Positions 1 through 11,651 of a DNA stretch of 64,000 nt are shown one piece after another. The translations under genes were made by a program, and so were the position numbers. The stretch is from Kalmusia sp. IMI 367209. Its lineage: Eukaryota > Ascomycota > Dothideomycetes > Pleosporales > Didymosphaeriaceae. Below the pieces are notes generated by a model, which saw only the letters and a list, made by a program, of their open reading frames with translations, was not told the origin of the DNA and did no database searches. Each line of letters opens with the position of its first letter. Position 1 is the stretch's first letter. The stretch is from positions 1,426,001 to 1,490,000 of the forward strand of contig JAPEUQ010000001.1 in assembly GCA_027946365.1 (NCBI GenBank), given 5' to 3'.

Positions 1-1
1 T

Positions 2-2382
2 GGAAAGCCAGGCTCAGGTATGTGACCATCGCTCTCGCTCGATATCCAAGCTCACTGTTGTTGATAGGGAAGTCTGTTCTCTGCTCGAACCTCGTGCAAC
101 ATGCTCAGAAGAAGGGAGCAAATATATTCTTTTACTTCTGTAACTACCTCGGAAATGGTACAGAAAGCTCTTCATGCCTTCTTCGGTCGATCGCTGCCCA
201 AATTGTACAAAAGGACAACGATCTTGCCATGCATGTTTACGGAAAATATTCTCAAATGCATCCAATACCGTCCAGGAAAGTGCTGTTGAATTTGCTACCC
301 GAGCTGCTTCAAGGCCTTGGATCGGTCCACTTAGTCATCGATGGGCTCGATGAGTGGGACGAACACGAGCAGAAAGAAACCCTCCACAGTTTAACCCCAT
401 TGCTCCGTACAGACGCATCGTCATACTTCTGCAAGATCCTGGTTGCGAGTCGAGAAACTCTAGTGATATCTCGAACAATGCGTAAGAAGAGTAAACCAGC
501 AGCATCAATTTCTCTCAGCAGTAGCGATGAAAGCGCTGCGATCCACCTGTCTATCGGAAATTTTGTTGACAGGAAGCTCTCAGATCTCCCGGATCATGTC
601 GAAGAGCTGGAATCTAGTCCATTGTTACTAGCTGACATAAAGCGCAATCTATTGGAGAAATCTAATGGTATGGTTTCCTGATCTATCTGAAGACCCGCTA
701 CTCACAGCATAGGCATGTTTTTATGGGTGCGTCTAGTTTTGGACTCTCTAGAGACAGTCTACAGTCCCGAAGAACTTCATAATCTCGTCAAAGATTTGCC
801 ATCGGATCTGGAAGCTTTATATGCGCGCATCTTCCACAGATTATGTACTTACCAGAGTCGGGTTTATGGCGGAGTTCCACGAATGCTTGGTTGGATTTGC
901 TTTTCCCAAAGACCTCTACATAAACAAGAGCTGCTCCATGCACTCGCAATAGTCCCTACTAACGCAGAAGACTCCGCCCGCAGCGTTCCCGCTGCCCAGA
1001 TACTTGATCACTGCAAGCCTTTTATCGAGGAGCGATCCGATGCAAGCATCGTTCTTGTTCACTTTTCTGTCAAAGAGTATGGTATTGGAACAGCGAAGTC
1101 TTTATTTTTACTAATTATTATATAGATTCCTCTTGAAATCCACAACGGCAAAAATCATTCGACCAATGCAACTACAACTGGACATGGCGTATGTGTGCGC
1201 TACTACACTCATCAAGGGGCTTGATCTGCTCCTCTTGGGTGTTTATGACATCGACAACCTCATACGAATAGCGCAAAGTACCTATTGGTTTCTGCCCTAC
1301 GCACTCGATCACTGGATAGAGCATTGTTTACTTTATGCTGCTATTGATGATTTAGTCGAACTAGATCCACTGCTTTTGGATTGTCTTACGCGACTATATG
1401 AAAAACACAAGCTGATTGTACGAGGGCAAGATTCTGCGAATGCCCTACATCAAATCGGAAACGAAAATGAAGACAGCCACCTGGATAAAAGGTTGGATCT
1501 TCTAGATCGACTACCAATCTTTGAACTAATGAGATCGGCGCTCCATTTTCGTCTATGGGCCAGCCAGCAGTCCTGCAAGGATGGAGAAGGTATACTCTAT
1601 GGCTCATCTTAAATACGGCAAGTGTCCAATAACTAATTATTGCAGATGCAGAGTCATTTGCCGTAGCAAATGATCACACTCTCCTCAGCAAACTTGCCGT
1701 CGATTTCGGAGCAGCCAAAATCTTTTTACTCTCGCAAAGCGAGATCGATGGTGTGCCTGGAGTGATTCTTAAGGCATTCCAACGTTCACATGCATCCACC
1801 GCGTTCCGCTGCCGTTTTTCGAGTTGCCCAATCTCGCGTGCAGGATATGCGTCATCAGAATTGCGGAATCAACATGAAAAGACCCATTTCCGTCGGGTTT
1901 ACTGCAGTGTGGCGAACTGTCAATGGAGCAGAATTGGATTCAAAGATAACGCAGGACTTCTCGCGCATACACGAAGGCATCACACCGAGGTCTCTACACT
2001 CGCCATCCCACCCCGAGTGCTCCGGCCCTCAAATATCAAAGAAGCAAAAGAACCTAGAGATCGCGTGAACTCTCCGAATCGCGAGAACTCTCCGGATCTC
2101 GAGAACTTTACGCGGTCATTTTTGCAACCTAGGGACATCCTAAGACTTCAATGTTTGAATGAAGACTTGAAGCAGAAGTTCCGGCCGATTTTCGAGAAGT
2201 TGTGGTCTGTCGTACAAGGTGACATACGAGAAAGTATGGAGTATACGGTAGCCCGAGACAAGCTTAAAGAACACTCTGAAAGGCTGATTGCACAAGAGCG
2301 CGCTCATCGTGCCAGACTCAGAGCACAACAATCACAGCCAGGACAGCCAGATTCGCATAACGAACATGCGCAGTTTGTATAG
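2..2382 (+). CDS. NACHT NTPase / tandem C2H2 zinc-finger protein (NLR-like), 5' partial
   Basis: NLR-type STAND protein cut by the left edge. Five exons fit: 2-17, 68-667, 713-1076, 1126-1589 and 1646-2382, giving 726 residues with no internal stop. The Walker A loop GKPGSGKS opens the visible part and is split by the first intron. Walker B (LVIDGLDEWD) lies near residue 95, and GMFLWVRLVLDSL, typical of fungal NACHT proteins, follows the second intron. Near residues 535-595 are two C2H2 fingers of form C-X4-C-X15-H-X3/4-H. The tail is charged and helical. In fungi such proteins are linked to non-self recognition and regulated cell death; the effector domain should lie upstream, outside the window. 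In-frame coding resemblance continues past the stop (next entry), so the end at 2382 may be a truncation. Family call is firm; the biological role is inferred. Confidence 0.85.
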
Positions 2383-2568
2383 ACTTTCTCTGAGCCTGCA
2401 ACTTCAACAGACCGGACTAGGTTGACCGCAAATCAGGAAACACAGATTCGCATAATAGAAGCATAGGAGAAGGAAATAATCCGGCTAGTACACCAAAAAA
2501 AAGATGATGTTGGAGGCAGAGAACAAGAAACGCTTGATGTGGGACCGCTTGACGCAGGAAAAACGTTG
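2383..2568 (+). pseudogene. Decayed 3' coding extension of the NACHT-C2H2 gene
   Basis: Past the TAG at 2380-2382 the same frame still reads as charged, helical protein (ANQETQIRIIEA), then meets a second TAG where a glutamine would fit, then continues (EKEIIRLVHQKK) to an A8 run at 2495-2502. Shifting frame at that run gives MMLEAENKKRLMWDRLTQ and a stop near 2568. The simplest reading is a former coiled-coil C-terminus lost by two CAG-to-TAG-like changes and one indel. An unrecognised intron is possible, but I found no convincing splice pair. Confidence 0.45.
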
Positions 2569-3244
2569 ATCTTTTTCGCATACATCTACGTCAAATCCAC
2601 CGTTAACGTAGGCACACCTCAATCCAGACAATAAGCCTATTTGTTTCGAATTTCCACTGTGCTCCCGTAGTTCTAGTGAAGGGGGGCATTCGGACTAGAA
2701 TCATGTTTTGCACTTAAGAGCAGCTCGCTGTCGCTGTATGATATGGCACTCTCATATCTGATACGTGCCTAAGATGTAGATGATAACCTTCGACTTTGCT
2801 AATGTAGATGTTCATCCCATGACCAGTTCTATCCTATGATATCGGCTTCCTCATGCCCTCCCTTTGAATTTCTTTGAATACCTTTCATGCCTGGACAGCC
2901 TACCGGCGGAGCAGTGACAATGACACGTAATTTTTGTCCTGTCGAATTTTAATGTGACTTCTGCAATCTCCCGTCCATGTTGACGTGAGTTCGATGTTTT
3001 TAATCCTTGCAGTCTCCATTCCTTGCTCTTTTAGAAATTTCTTTGGTGGGTTATTCCAATGGTATGGTGCAGAGACGAAGACACATTTGATCTTCATCAC
3101 TATGCTTTAATTTTTGAGCCACTTGCGTTTGGGTGGTGGATAAAAAAAGGAGCACTGAAAGTGTGGTGCTTATATGCCAGAAGACGGCGAGAGAGCACCC
3201 TGACAGCACGAAGCCACGACTCGAAATAGGTGGACTGCTTTTGT

Positions 3245-5154
3245 AAAAGCAGCGTCATAATTTTACTCTTCAAGGCAACTCCGTTGGTCAAAGAGTGTCT
3301 ATTTTAAGCCGATCTTCCCCTAGGAAAGACATGCTTCTTGTAAGAATTCTTTTGTGGTTGTATTAGATCAACCTTTCCGAAGAACTCATGACAACAACAG
3401 TGCGCTACTACAAGAGATAAATTTTCATGCTCTGTCTTTTTGAACAGGACAGATAGCTTGCCATATGTGGTTATTGTAGATATACTGTTGATTATTTTAG
3501 TTGCTGAGGGCGAAAGCCATCCTGGTGTGGTCGTTTTCTTTTAATTTTTGGTGGCTGAGCCCTGTAGTGCAATGGTGGTTGCGTAAAGTCTACGGGAAAC
3601 ACAGCGTAGGCTTTTGTGGACAACGTTTACACAGGGGCTCCAGGAGAGAGGAAAATGTCCCCATCCTTATCCCGTTTGACGAATGCATCGTATGCTGTAT
3701 CTATTTTCCATTAGACAAGAGCCGTGACATGATAGTGTACATTTCGATCTGTTTGAATTGCAGGACGAGTTTCGTTAACGGAACGAGCCACATAAGCTGA
3801 CACGTTACTTCAGAGACATAGGTTTGAGCGAGCGCTTTCTCCGGCTCGGCGCCTTCCGTTGCATAATCCGCTTGGCGTATACAACCACAAACGCCACATG
3901 TATGGGGCCAAGGTATCTTTGAATGTATGCCTTCAGAAATCGACCGACAACGAGGCATCGTCACAGCAGGTAACATCGAGAAGTTCATATATGTCATGCG
4001 TTGAGCTTTGGAGACTCCGACTCGGATGCGTGCTATCGCAAAAGCAGCGTCTCAACAAAAACAAAAGGATCTCTTCGGACATTTTTTCGTGGACTGCTGT
4101 TTTGCACAAGGTGTCAGCTACGAAGTCTTGCTCACGACTTGTCACCCTTTTGTTTCTCGGGACAGCAAACGGGACGTCTCATGGGATCCGCCTGTACGTT
4201 ATTTTTAGTCGCTAACAAGGTAGCAGCGAAGTGAAGATTGAGCATGTGGGCTTTTAGTGAGCCTAAGTAGCAGGGCCCCCTAGACCCATCTCTCAGCAAA
4301 GTAGGTCTTGGGAGAGATTAGAAAAGAAGAAAATTGGGCGATTAGCTCAAAATTCTGACAAGTTAGAGTGTTGCAGGGAACACTCTTGTGAAGCGTTCTC
4401 AAGGGCTCTAACTACCGATCAAACCAATTGCCACGCTGTTCATCCAAAACCAATCCTTGATCAAGTAGTGAAGGTAAACCTCAACTGGACGTGGAGCTCT
4501 GTTCACCTTAGTGTAAGAAAACTAAATACAAACATGTATAACCCCTGCATCCATCTTGTGAATGAAGAGCAGAGGTATAAGCTCCCTTGCGATACATCAT
4601 TCGTAGTTTTGACTAGTAGAAAGGTTATGGTGCAAACTAGAGAATTATAATAGATAGTAAGAAAAGATTGACATCTTCGCAATCCTTCCCGGTCAGATCG
4701 TAAATGCACACACGGACATTCTCCTACATGAACAAGTTTGCCTTGGTCTTTTAAGTTTTTTAGGCTTACATGCAGTGGCGTATGGAGACCTTGTCACTGT
4801 AAGACCAAAGACGCACTCGATAAGACATGATTAGGTCTGTTTATTGTTTTGTTCCGAGATATGTGACGAAAGAGAAGCACTCTAGTAACACCTAAAATAT
4901 TGTCCAATGAGAGTTTTAGAAGCTCAATCGGTGTGTAGCGCAAGAGATGGAAGGACGGCAAAGCCATTCTGGCATGTTAAAGTCAGTCCAACAAGCCACC
5001 ACGCCATGTTGACGTAGCGGTTACTTTTTAGTCGTGTCGTGCCCAAGTGCGTCGTGTGGAGAGAAAAGGAAATGGATCAGAAGGATGAGGAGGATTTATA
5101 GTTTTCAACTATAGATACCATGACTGTAGAAAGAGCAGGAACAAAAGCAGCGTC
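3245..5154 (+). repeat. Dispersed 12-mer AAAAGCAGCGTC, three exact copies
   Basis: Exact copies lie at 3245-3256, 4040-4051 and 5143-5154, all on the plus strand. The first and third share 14 bases (AAAAGCAGCGTCAT). Flanks do not align further by eye. It could be the remnant of an old element or chance; no function is assigned. Confidence 0.5.
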
Positions 5155-6483
5155 ATTGGCACTCATAAGTAGGTTGGAATTTTCTACATAAAACTAACCT
5201 ATCCAGTTCATGTTTCCAGTACGTGAATTGCGACTTCCGTTTGGTTTCCAACATCCGAAATGTCTCGGTTGAAGTGTTTAGTTTTACTCCCGAACGGCGA
5301 GGCTTTGATTGCACTCTTGGAGGCAAGCAAGGCTAAAAGCAAGGATGCTCGCAATATCCGCCATTCTGGATGAAGCCTGCGCCCCGGAACAACGAGTCAG
5401 CACCTTTAGAGATTGAGTTGGAATAATTTAAGGAGAGGGGAGGAAAGACAGCGACCCGCAGTATAGACTTATTTGAGCTCCATGGAAGGTAATAACGGCC
5501 TCTGGAGCTAGAAAAGGTAGCGCTTCCCGCGGCACTTGATGATGTGCGTAACACAAGGTCATCTCTCATGCGCAGCCTTGTTTGGCGTCTTTGGCTTCTC
5601 TCCTCCTATGGTCTATGAGAGATTAGCCATGATTACATGGCGGTGCAACACAGCCTTGGCCAATGAAACAAATAAGCAAGACTAAAAATTGGCTCAGAAG
5701 CTACCCTACTATTGAATGTTCGGTCTTCATCTTTTTTTTTTTTTGCAGAGCAGCACGAGAGATGTGACTCATGTGAATGCAACCACTACGTTCCAACCTG
5801 AGTAGATCAAAAACACGCAGCGAAAACATGTAGCCAGGTTCATCATGCTTTGTTTCCATTCGGAAGCTTCAAACCACTACTCTGACGCAGACATGAGAGA
5901 ATGCTATATCACATGTACAGATTCCATCTTCATTTTAGTCACTGACTATCACCAGGTCCACGCGACAAAACCATGGATACGCAGCTGTCAGGCTTTCGAT
6001 GTTCTCGTGGACAAAGACATTTCAGGACCCCTTTGACATTTTGAAAGCCGGCGCAAACATTTTCACGAGCCTCAGTGTTTTTTTTATCAATAGGAGCAAA
6101 CCCAAGTGGGGCGCCGCATTAGATTTTGCTGTTCTTTTTTTTCCTAATGCAGACTCCCACACTGTGTGGAAGAACAAATGTGAGAGAGGAATAGTCCCCT
6201 CCCAGGCTTCCTTTTATACCCATATGCATGACTCATCTAGAAGACAACCAGCAGCTCAGAACAGCGGTGGTGGTTCTCATCACTGATCTAGAACGTACAG
6301 TGAGAACAGCTGATCAAACATCGAAGAGGACTGTTTCCACAACAGTGATGGGAAAACGCGCATCGTGAGTCCGTGCAGGAGACATGTGAAAAGGTCATGC
6401 GCTATATACAATTTACATCACAGCTTGGAATCGCAGTCACCATGCTAAACCCGTTTAGAACACGTTGAAAGTCTAGCACTGAA

Positions 6484-6502
6484 TCGTCGAAAGTTTCGAC
6501 GA
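6484..6502. repeat. 19-bp near-perfect palindrome
   Basis: The arms TCGTCGAAA and TTTCGACGA surround a single G. Further CGTCG or CGACG motifs follow within about 90 bp. It could bind a dimeric regulator or form a short hairpin; the only nearby gene is GCV2, whose 3' end is about 500 bp away. Confidence 0.55.
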
Positions 6503-7014
6503 CGGACATCGACGGACAGCCAATGATGTGAGCAACGTCGACTGAGAAATGTAATGTCGATACCCTTTCGGTAAACCGTCGTCAACGCTACACACACCAT
6601 AGCGGGCACTTCTACATAAAGTACGAGTCATAGTATTATAACGTAGGAGGCCAAAGTTAATAAGCAGCACCATCACACATTTGACCGGAATAAGGCCATT
6701 ACATCACGCATCATAAGGCAGCTTCTCATTCCAACACATTCAAACAGTCGAAACACTCCGCGTCTTTTATTCGAACTACATACCTCCGTCCGCCCGCCCC
6801 TCATGTTGAAATAGAGGAAAAAACCGGCCGACGGTACTCTGACACACGCGCACAGGCATGTATCTATCTAATGCCCCGGGGCCATACAAAGCCCCACCCA
6901 TAAGACACCAAACGCCAGCGCTGTTGAAGAGAAAAGTCAAATGTTCAATATCCGTGGAAATGCATCACATGTCGTATATACAATTAGATCGGCCGAGTGG
7001 TATGGGCCTGAAAT

Positions 7015-10000
7015 CTAGGTTGGCTGCGGGGCGTCGATGGCCTTGTTGATGTCTTCGCTGTCTTCGGGGGGTGCGCAGGTGCAGAAGAGGTTTGTGTCGC
7101 CGTAGGCTGTAGATCAGTTAGCAATCAATCTATTCATGATTCGAGCGATATTGGTGGAAGGAAAGAGTAACGTACCATCGTCCAGCCTCGTGACCGCCGG
7201 CCAGAACTTCTTCTCCTTGAGGTACGGCAGCGGATACGCCGCCTGCTCCCGCGTGTACGGCCGGTCCCACTCACCCGTCAGCAGGTCGAGCTGCGAGTGC
7301 GGCGCCATCTTGAGCACGTTGACCTCCTTGGGCTGTTCGCCTTTCTCGACGGCCTCGATCTCTTTGCGGATGCTGATCAGGGCGTTGCAGAAGCGGTCGA
7401 GTTCCGATTTGCTCTCAGATTCGGTTGGCTCGATCATCAGCGTGTTAGGTACCGGCCACGACATGGTCGGCGCGTGGAAGCCGTAGTCTTGCAGGCGCTT
7501 GGCGACATCGATGGCTTCGATGCCGGCGGTTTCTTTGAACTTGCGTATGTCGAGGATGAATTCGTGGGCGCAGCGGCCCTTGTCGTTGGTGTAGACGATG
7601 GGATAGTAAGGCTTTAGGCGCGAGAGGATATAGTTTGCGTTGAGGATGGTGACTTTCGTTGCTTGCGTGAGACCGACCGAGCCCATCATCTTGATGTAGG
7701 CCCAGCTGATGGGGAGGATGCTTGCGCTTCCCCAAGGGGCACCGCTGACCGGGTAGATGGCATTCGCACCGCCCGTCTCGGCCCGCAAATGGCCAGGTAG
7801 GAAGGGTGCGAGGTGCTCCTTTGCACCGATGGGGCCCACGCCGGGTCCACCTCCACCGTGGGGAATGCAAAACGTCTTGTGGAGATTCAAGTGGCACACG
7901 TCGGCTCCGATCTCGCCTGGCGAGCAGAGGCCGATCTGGGCGTTCATGTTCGCGCCGTCCATGTACACTTGGCCACCGTATTCGTGGATCATGTCACAGA
8001 CTTCCTTAATCTTGGGCTCGAAGACGCCGAAAGTACTGGGGTAGGTGATCATGATGGCACCAAGCTCTTCACTGTGCTTCTCGCATTTTGCTTTGAGATC
8101 ATCCATGTCGAGGTTACCGGTGACGGTGTCGCAGTTGATAGTCACGACCCTCATACCGGCCATGGCAGCACTGGCAGGATTGGTTCCGTGAGCAGATTTC
8201 GGGATCAAGCAAATGTCTCGCTTCTTTCCGGGCTGCTGTTCCTGGTACTTTCGGATGACGCGTAGTCCCGCAAACTCTCCTTGCGCTCCTGAATTGGGCT
8301 GCAGCGAGACGGAATGGAAGCCTGTAATATCGGCCAGATCAGTTTCCAATTGGTCAATCATATCTGCATAACCTTTTGCGTTGTCCAGCGGCAAGAAGGG
8401 ATGTAGATTCGACACGGTGGACCATGACACCGGAGCCATTTCCGTTGTGGCGTTCAACTTCATGGTACACGAACCCAGAGGGATCATGGAATGCACCAAA
8501 GAGAGATCTTTTGACTGGAGATGGTGGATATAACGTAGCAACTCTGTCTCGGAGTGGTGGGAGTTGAAGACTGGGTGAGTAAGGAATTCACTTGTGCGCT
8601 TAAAGCCAGTAGGGGGTTCAACAGCGATGGTCTCCTCGAGGTCAGCCTTGACATTCGTCTCCGAAGCTTTACTAAACGCAGAAAGCAACTGGTTAGCAGT
8701 ATGAACGGTCGTTGCTTCGTCAAACGAGAGTCCAATATGCTCATCATCGAGCTTTCGGACGTGGACACCTGTAGCAGCCAAATTGGCAAAGATTTCCTCC
8801 GTTTTCTCTCCAGTGCCGACCACGAAAGTATCAAACGGTGCGGTGGCATTGTCCAGCTTGCCACGCTGTCCGGTCTTATAGCCAATGGCGATCAACGATT
8901 GCTGTAGACGGCGCGTCATAGCTACGACCTGCCTCGCAATGGCTTTGAGCCCATTCGGTCCATGATAAACTGCATACATGGCACTCATGTTTGCTAACAG
9001 AGCTTGCGCAGTGCAAATGTTACTGGTTGCCTTTTCACGTCGGATGTGCTGCTCTCGCGTCTGCAACGCAAGTCTCGCTGCCGGGTTACCAAGTCTGTCC
9101 TTCGATAGACCGATCAGTCGTCCAGGCATCTTTCGCTTGACTTTATCGGACGTAGCAAAGAACGCTGCATGCGGGCCACCGTATCCTAAGGGAACACCAA
9201 AGCGCTGTGCATTTCCAAAAGCGACGTCGGCTCCGAATTCTCCAGGCGGGACAAGTTGAGTGAGGGCGAGGAGATCCGTAGCCACACTGAAGAGTGCACC
9301 GTTCTTGTGTACCTTTTCCGCCAATCCTCGGAAGTCGTCCACAGCTCCTTCAGTGTCTGGGTACTGTGCGAGAACTCCGACCAGTTCGTCGCCGAGCTCC
9401 TCGACCCTCTTCGAGTTGTCCAGCAACACATCACCGGTTTCAATCTTGATTCCGAAACCGTCAGCTCTGGAACGCAGTACTTCGATAGTCTGGGGATGGC
9501 AACGATTGGATACAAGGAATGTCTTGTTCTTGCGTTTCTGGCGTGATGTTGATAATTGGCCCAGCGATACAGTCATCGCCTCGGCGGCGGCGGTCGGTTC
9601 GTCGAGCACAGAAGCGTTTGCGACATCGAGCCCAGTCAAATCCGTGACTAGTGTCTGGAAATTGAGCAGAGACTCCAATCGACCCTGACTTATCTCTGGC
9701 TGGTAGGGAGTGTAGCTGGTATACCATGCTGGGTTTTCCAACACATTCCTCTTGATGACTTCTGGGACCTTGGTTCCATAATATCCAGTGCCAATAAAAC
9801 TGACCCCAGGGGCATTCTTCGCCATAATTCCGCCAGCCTTGGTAAGGAAAACTCTCTCCGGTACTCCTTGTTCTTGCCAGCCCGATTGATAGGGACCACC
9901 CATGCTGCCGATTTTCAGTGAACGACTTGATAGGATACTCTCGGGAACGACTTCCTTGACGAAGTCGTCCAGAGACGCGACAGGGGGGTCGAGGGCCGCA

Positions 10001-10296
10001 AGCATCTCCTCAACAGCCTCTGCGGACGGTCCAATGTGTCGGCGGGGGAAGGTGTCGGTGTGTGCGAATGGCTTGACCGCCTGCGAGAGGTCTGGCTCAG
10101 ACTCCAGGACATCTCCGGGGCTGGTCGCTTGGAAATCTCGTGCCGCTGTGGGATTGAGGGCGGCATTGCGGAGGGCAGGCACCGTCGAGAAGAGCCTCAG
10201 CGAGCGATGCTGAGGGAGACAGCTTACGCGTGGCGAGTGGGCAACTCGCGCAACTCGCGCAGCCGTCGAAGCTGCTCGGAGGGCTGCGGTACGCAT
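7015..10296 (-). CDS. GCV2: Glycine dehydrogenase (decarboxylating), mitochondrial P-protein
   Basis: PLP-dependent P-protein of the mitochondrial glycine cleavage complex: decarboxylates glycine and passes the aminomethyl group to the lipoyl H-protein. Two exons, 10296-7176 and 7106-7015, give 1070 residues, the usual size for fungal P-proteins. The N-terminus is rich in Arg, Ala and Ser with few acids, as expected for mitochondrial import. The PLP lysine is about residue 807 in LNLHKTF, followed by the glycine-rich HGGGGPG loop. The last intron (7107-7175, GTACGT...CTACAG) is needed to recover the conserved end DDAYGDTNLFCTC; reading straight through gives a false end at 7114. Start is the first ATG of the long frame. 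Identification is very secure. Confidence 0.97.
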
Positions 10297-11651
10297 CTTG
10301 GCCGCGCTGGGGGCTCAATGCCACCAATTCAATGCTGGTTCAGGCGAAACCTGTCTCAAAAGTCAATTATGGGCGTGCCACAGCGTGAGGAGCGAGACTG
10401 ACAGGGCAACGGTCGGGGAGTTTTGCCTGCTTGCTCGGGAATTTACAAAGAAGCGCGCAGCAGCGGCCCACGGTCCAGTGACGAAGCTAATCTGGAGCCC
10501 GACAAAAGGTCAACAATGCACAGAGGGCAACGCTGGAGTGCTCGTCACAATGCAGCAGAAAAAGCTGAGCGGTGTGGGCAGCTCGACATGAAATCCCTTG
10601 ACACACGCGCGCTGCTCACCAAAGACCGCGATTATCCGCACAAAACTCATGCACTATCGGCACCGATACCGATAACAAATGACGTCCCGCTAAGCCGCCA
10701 TAGCCAATCACGCCATCTCTCGGCAGCGCCACGCACCTCCGATTCGCACAACACCGACATTTCACGTAATTGTCTCTGTCGCCCGCACGCGGCGCGTCCG
10801 CTGCGAGACATGATTTCCTCGTATCTGCGTAGTCTGCAAGTAGTGCCCAGGTACATAACTGGAAACCGACGGGCAACGAGGAGGAGGTGGGCCCCAGGCG
10901 GGCGACTGAGGGATGCGGGAGCCTGATAAGGTTTAGTCCGATGACCTCCGACCCCCGAACACACACATTTTCGGGCAACGAGCCCCGTCACCACCCGTCA
11001 TGTTTTCGCACTGGACCTCGTTGTCCTCGGTATCGTTAGATACAATATCTAGGGGTCACGGCACATCAACGACTCGGTTCAGAGGGTGCGTGTCATTGCC
11101 CGACCGTCAGAATCAAGCATGAATACAGCATACCAAATCGTTAGTTTGCTAGCAAGAGGATAACCTATGATTTTTTATCTCATCCTGAGTGTCTGGAGAT
11201 ACACCTCATGGCAATGACTCGGTACAAAGAGCAATGTCATTATCCGACCGTCAGTGTAGAGCAGAATCAACATACGATACACTTAATATTGAGGGTTAAA
11301 TTGATTGCACTTGCAATCGACCTTCTCGTGATAACAATCAGTATCGCAAAGAAAAGCCGTGAAACGAACTGGAGCAAATATCAACGTTTCGGGAGCATTC
11401 GAAATAGATACATATCCTAGTAACCCATTACAGAAAGTAGAATGAACTATTCAGCGTCCCTCAAGACTACCATCAGAAGATCCTGAAAAGAAAAGTAGCC
11501 AAAAAGAGCGAATGAAACAATAGGTCAAATACTTCGTGAAACCCGTCAGGACACCCTGAATAAAGGCAGGTTTGACGCTGCTGTCGATGATCAAATTCTG
11601 ACAGAAACAGCGATATATATCAACAATGAATGTATACAAACTGTTGACGAC
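10297..11651. other. Spacer upstream of GCV2, with a diverged direct repeat
   Basis: Holds the presumed GCV2 promoter at its left end. The only long frame (10423-10926, +) begins at a TTG and has no recognisable content. At 11071-11110 and 11216-11254 lies a diverged direct repeat (separate entry). No other gene is seen. Confidence 0.5.
11071..11254 (+). repeat. Diverged direct repeat, two copies of about 40 bp
   Basis: Copies at 11071-11110 and 11216-11254 begin GACTCGGT and end with CCGACCGTCAG, about three quarters identical by eye. Many of the differences are transitions (G/A, C/T). Probably remnants of an old repeat; too short to name. Confidence 0.55.

Larger units (their letters stand above)
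2569..7014. other. Gene-poor 4.4-kb spacer
   Basis: No reading frame here shows a recognisable domain, a splice-compatible structure or family resemblance; the frames are all short and mutually inconsistent. Visible features are a T-run near 5730, a 12-mer present three times (separate entry) and a 19-bp palindrome with a cluster of CGTCG motifs near 6.5 kb. I recognise no transposase, reverse transcriptase or terminal repeats. The part next to 7014 should contain the 3' end of the GCV2 transcript. Confidence 0.5.

Noticed and set aside
2569..7014. Transposon hidden in the gene-poor spacer
   Set aside because: I found no transposase or reverse-transcriptase motifs and no convincing terminal or long direct repeats by eye; a self-alignment would be needed to exclude a small MITE.
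10423..10926. 167-codon plus-strand frame upstream of GCV2
   Set aside because: Begins with TTG, lies in the GCV2 promoter and has no recognisable sequence.
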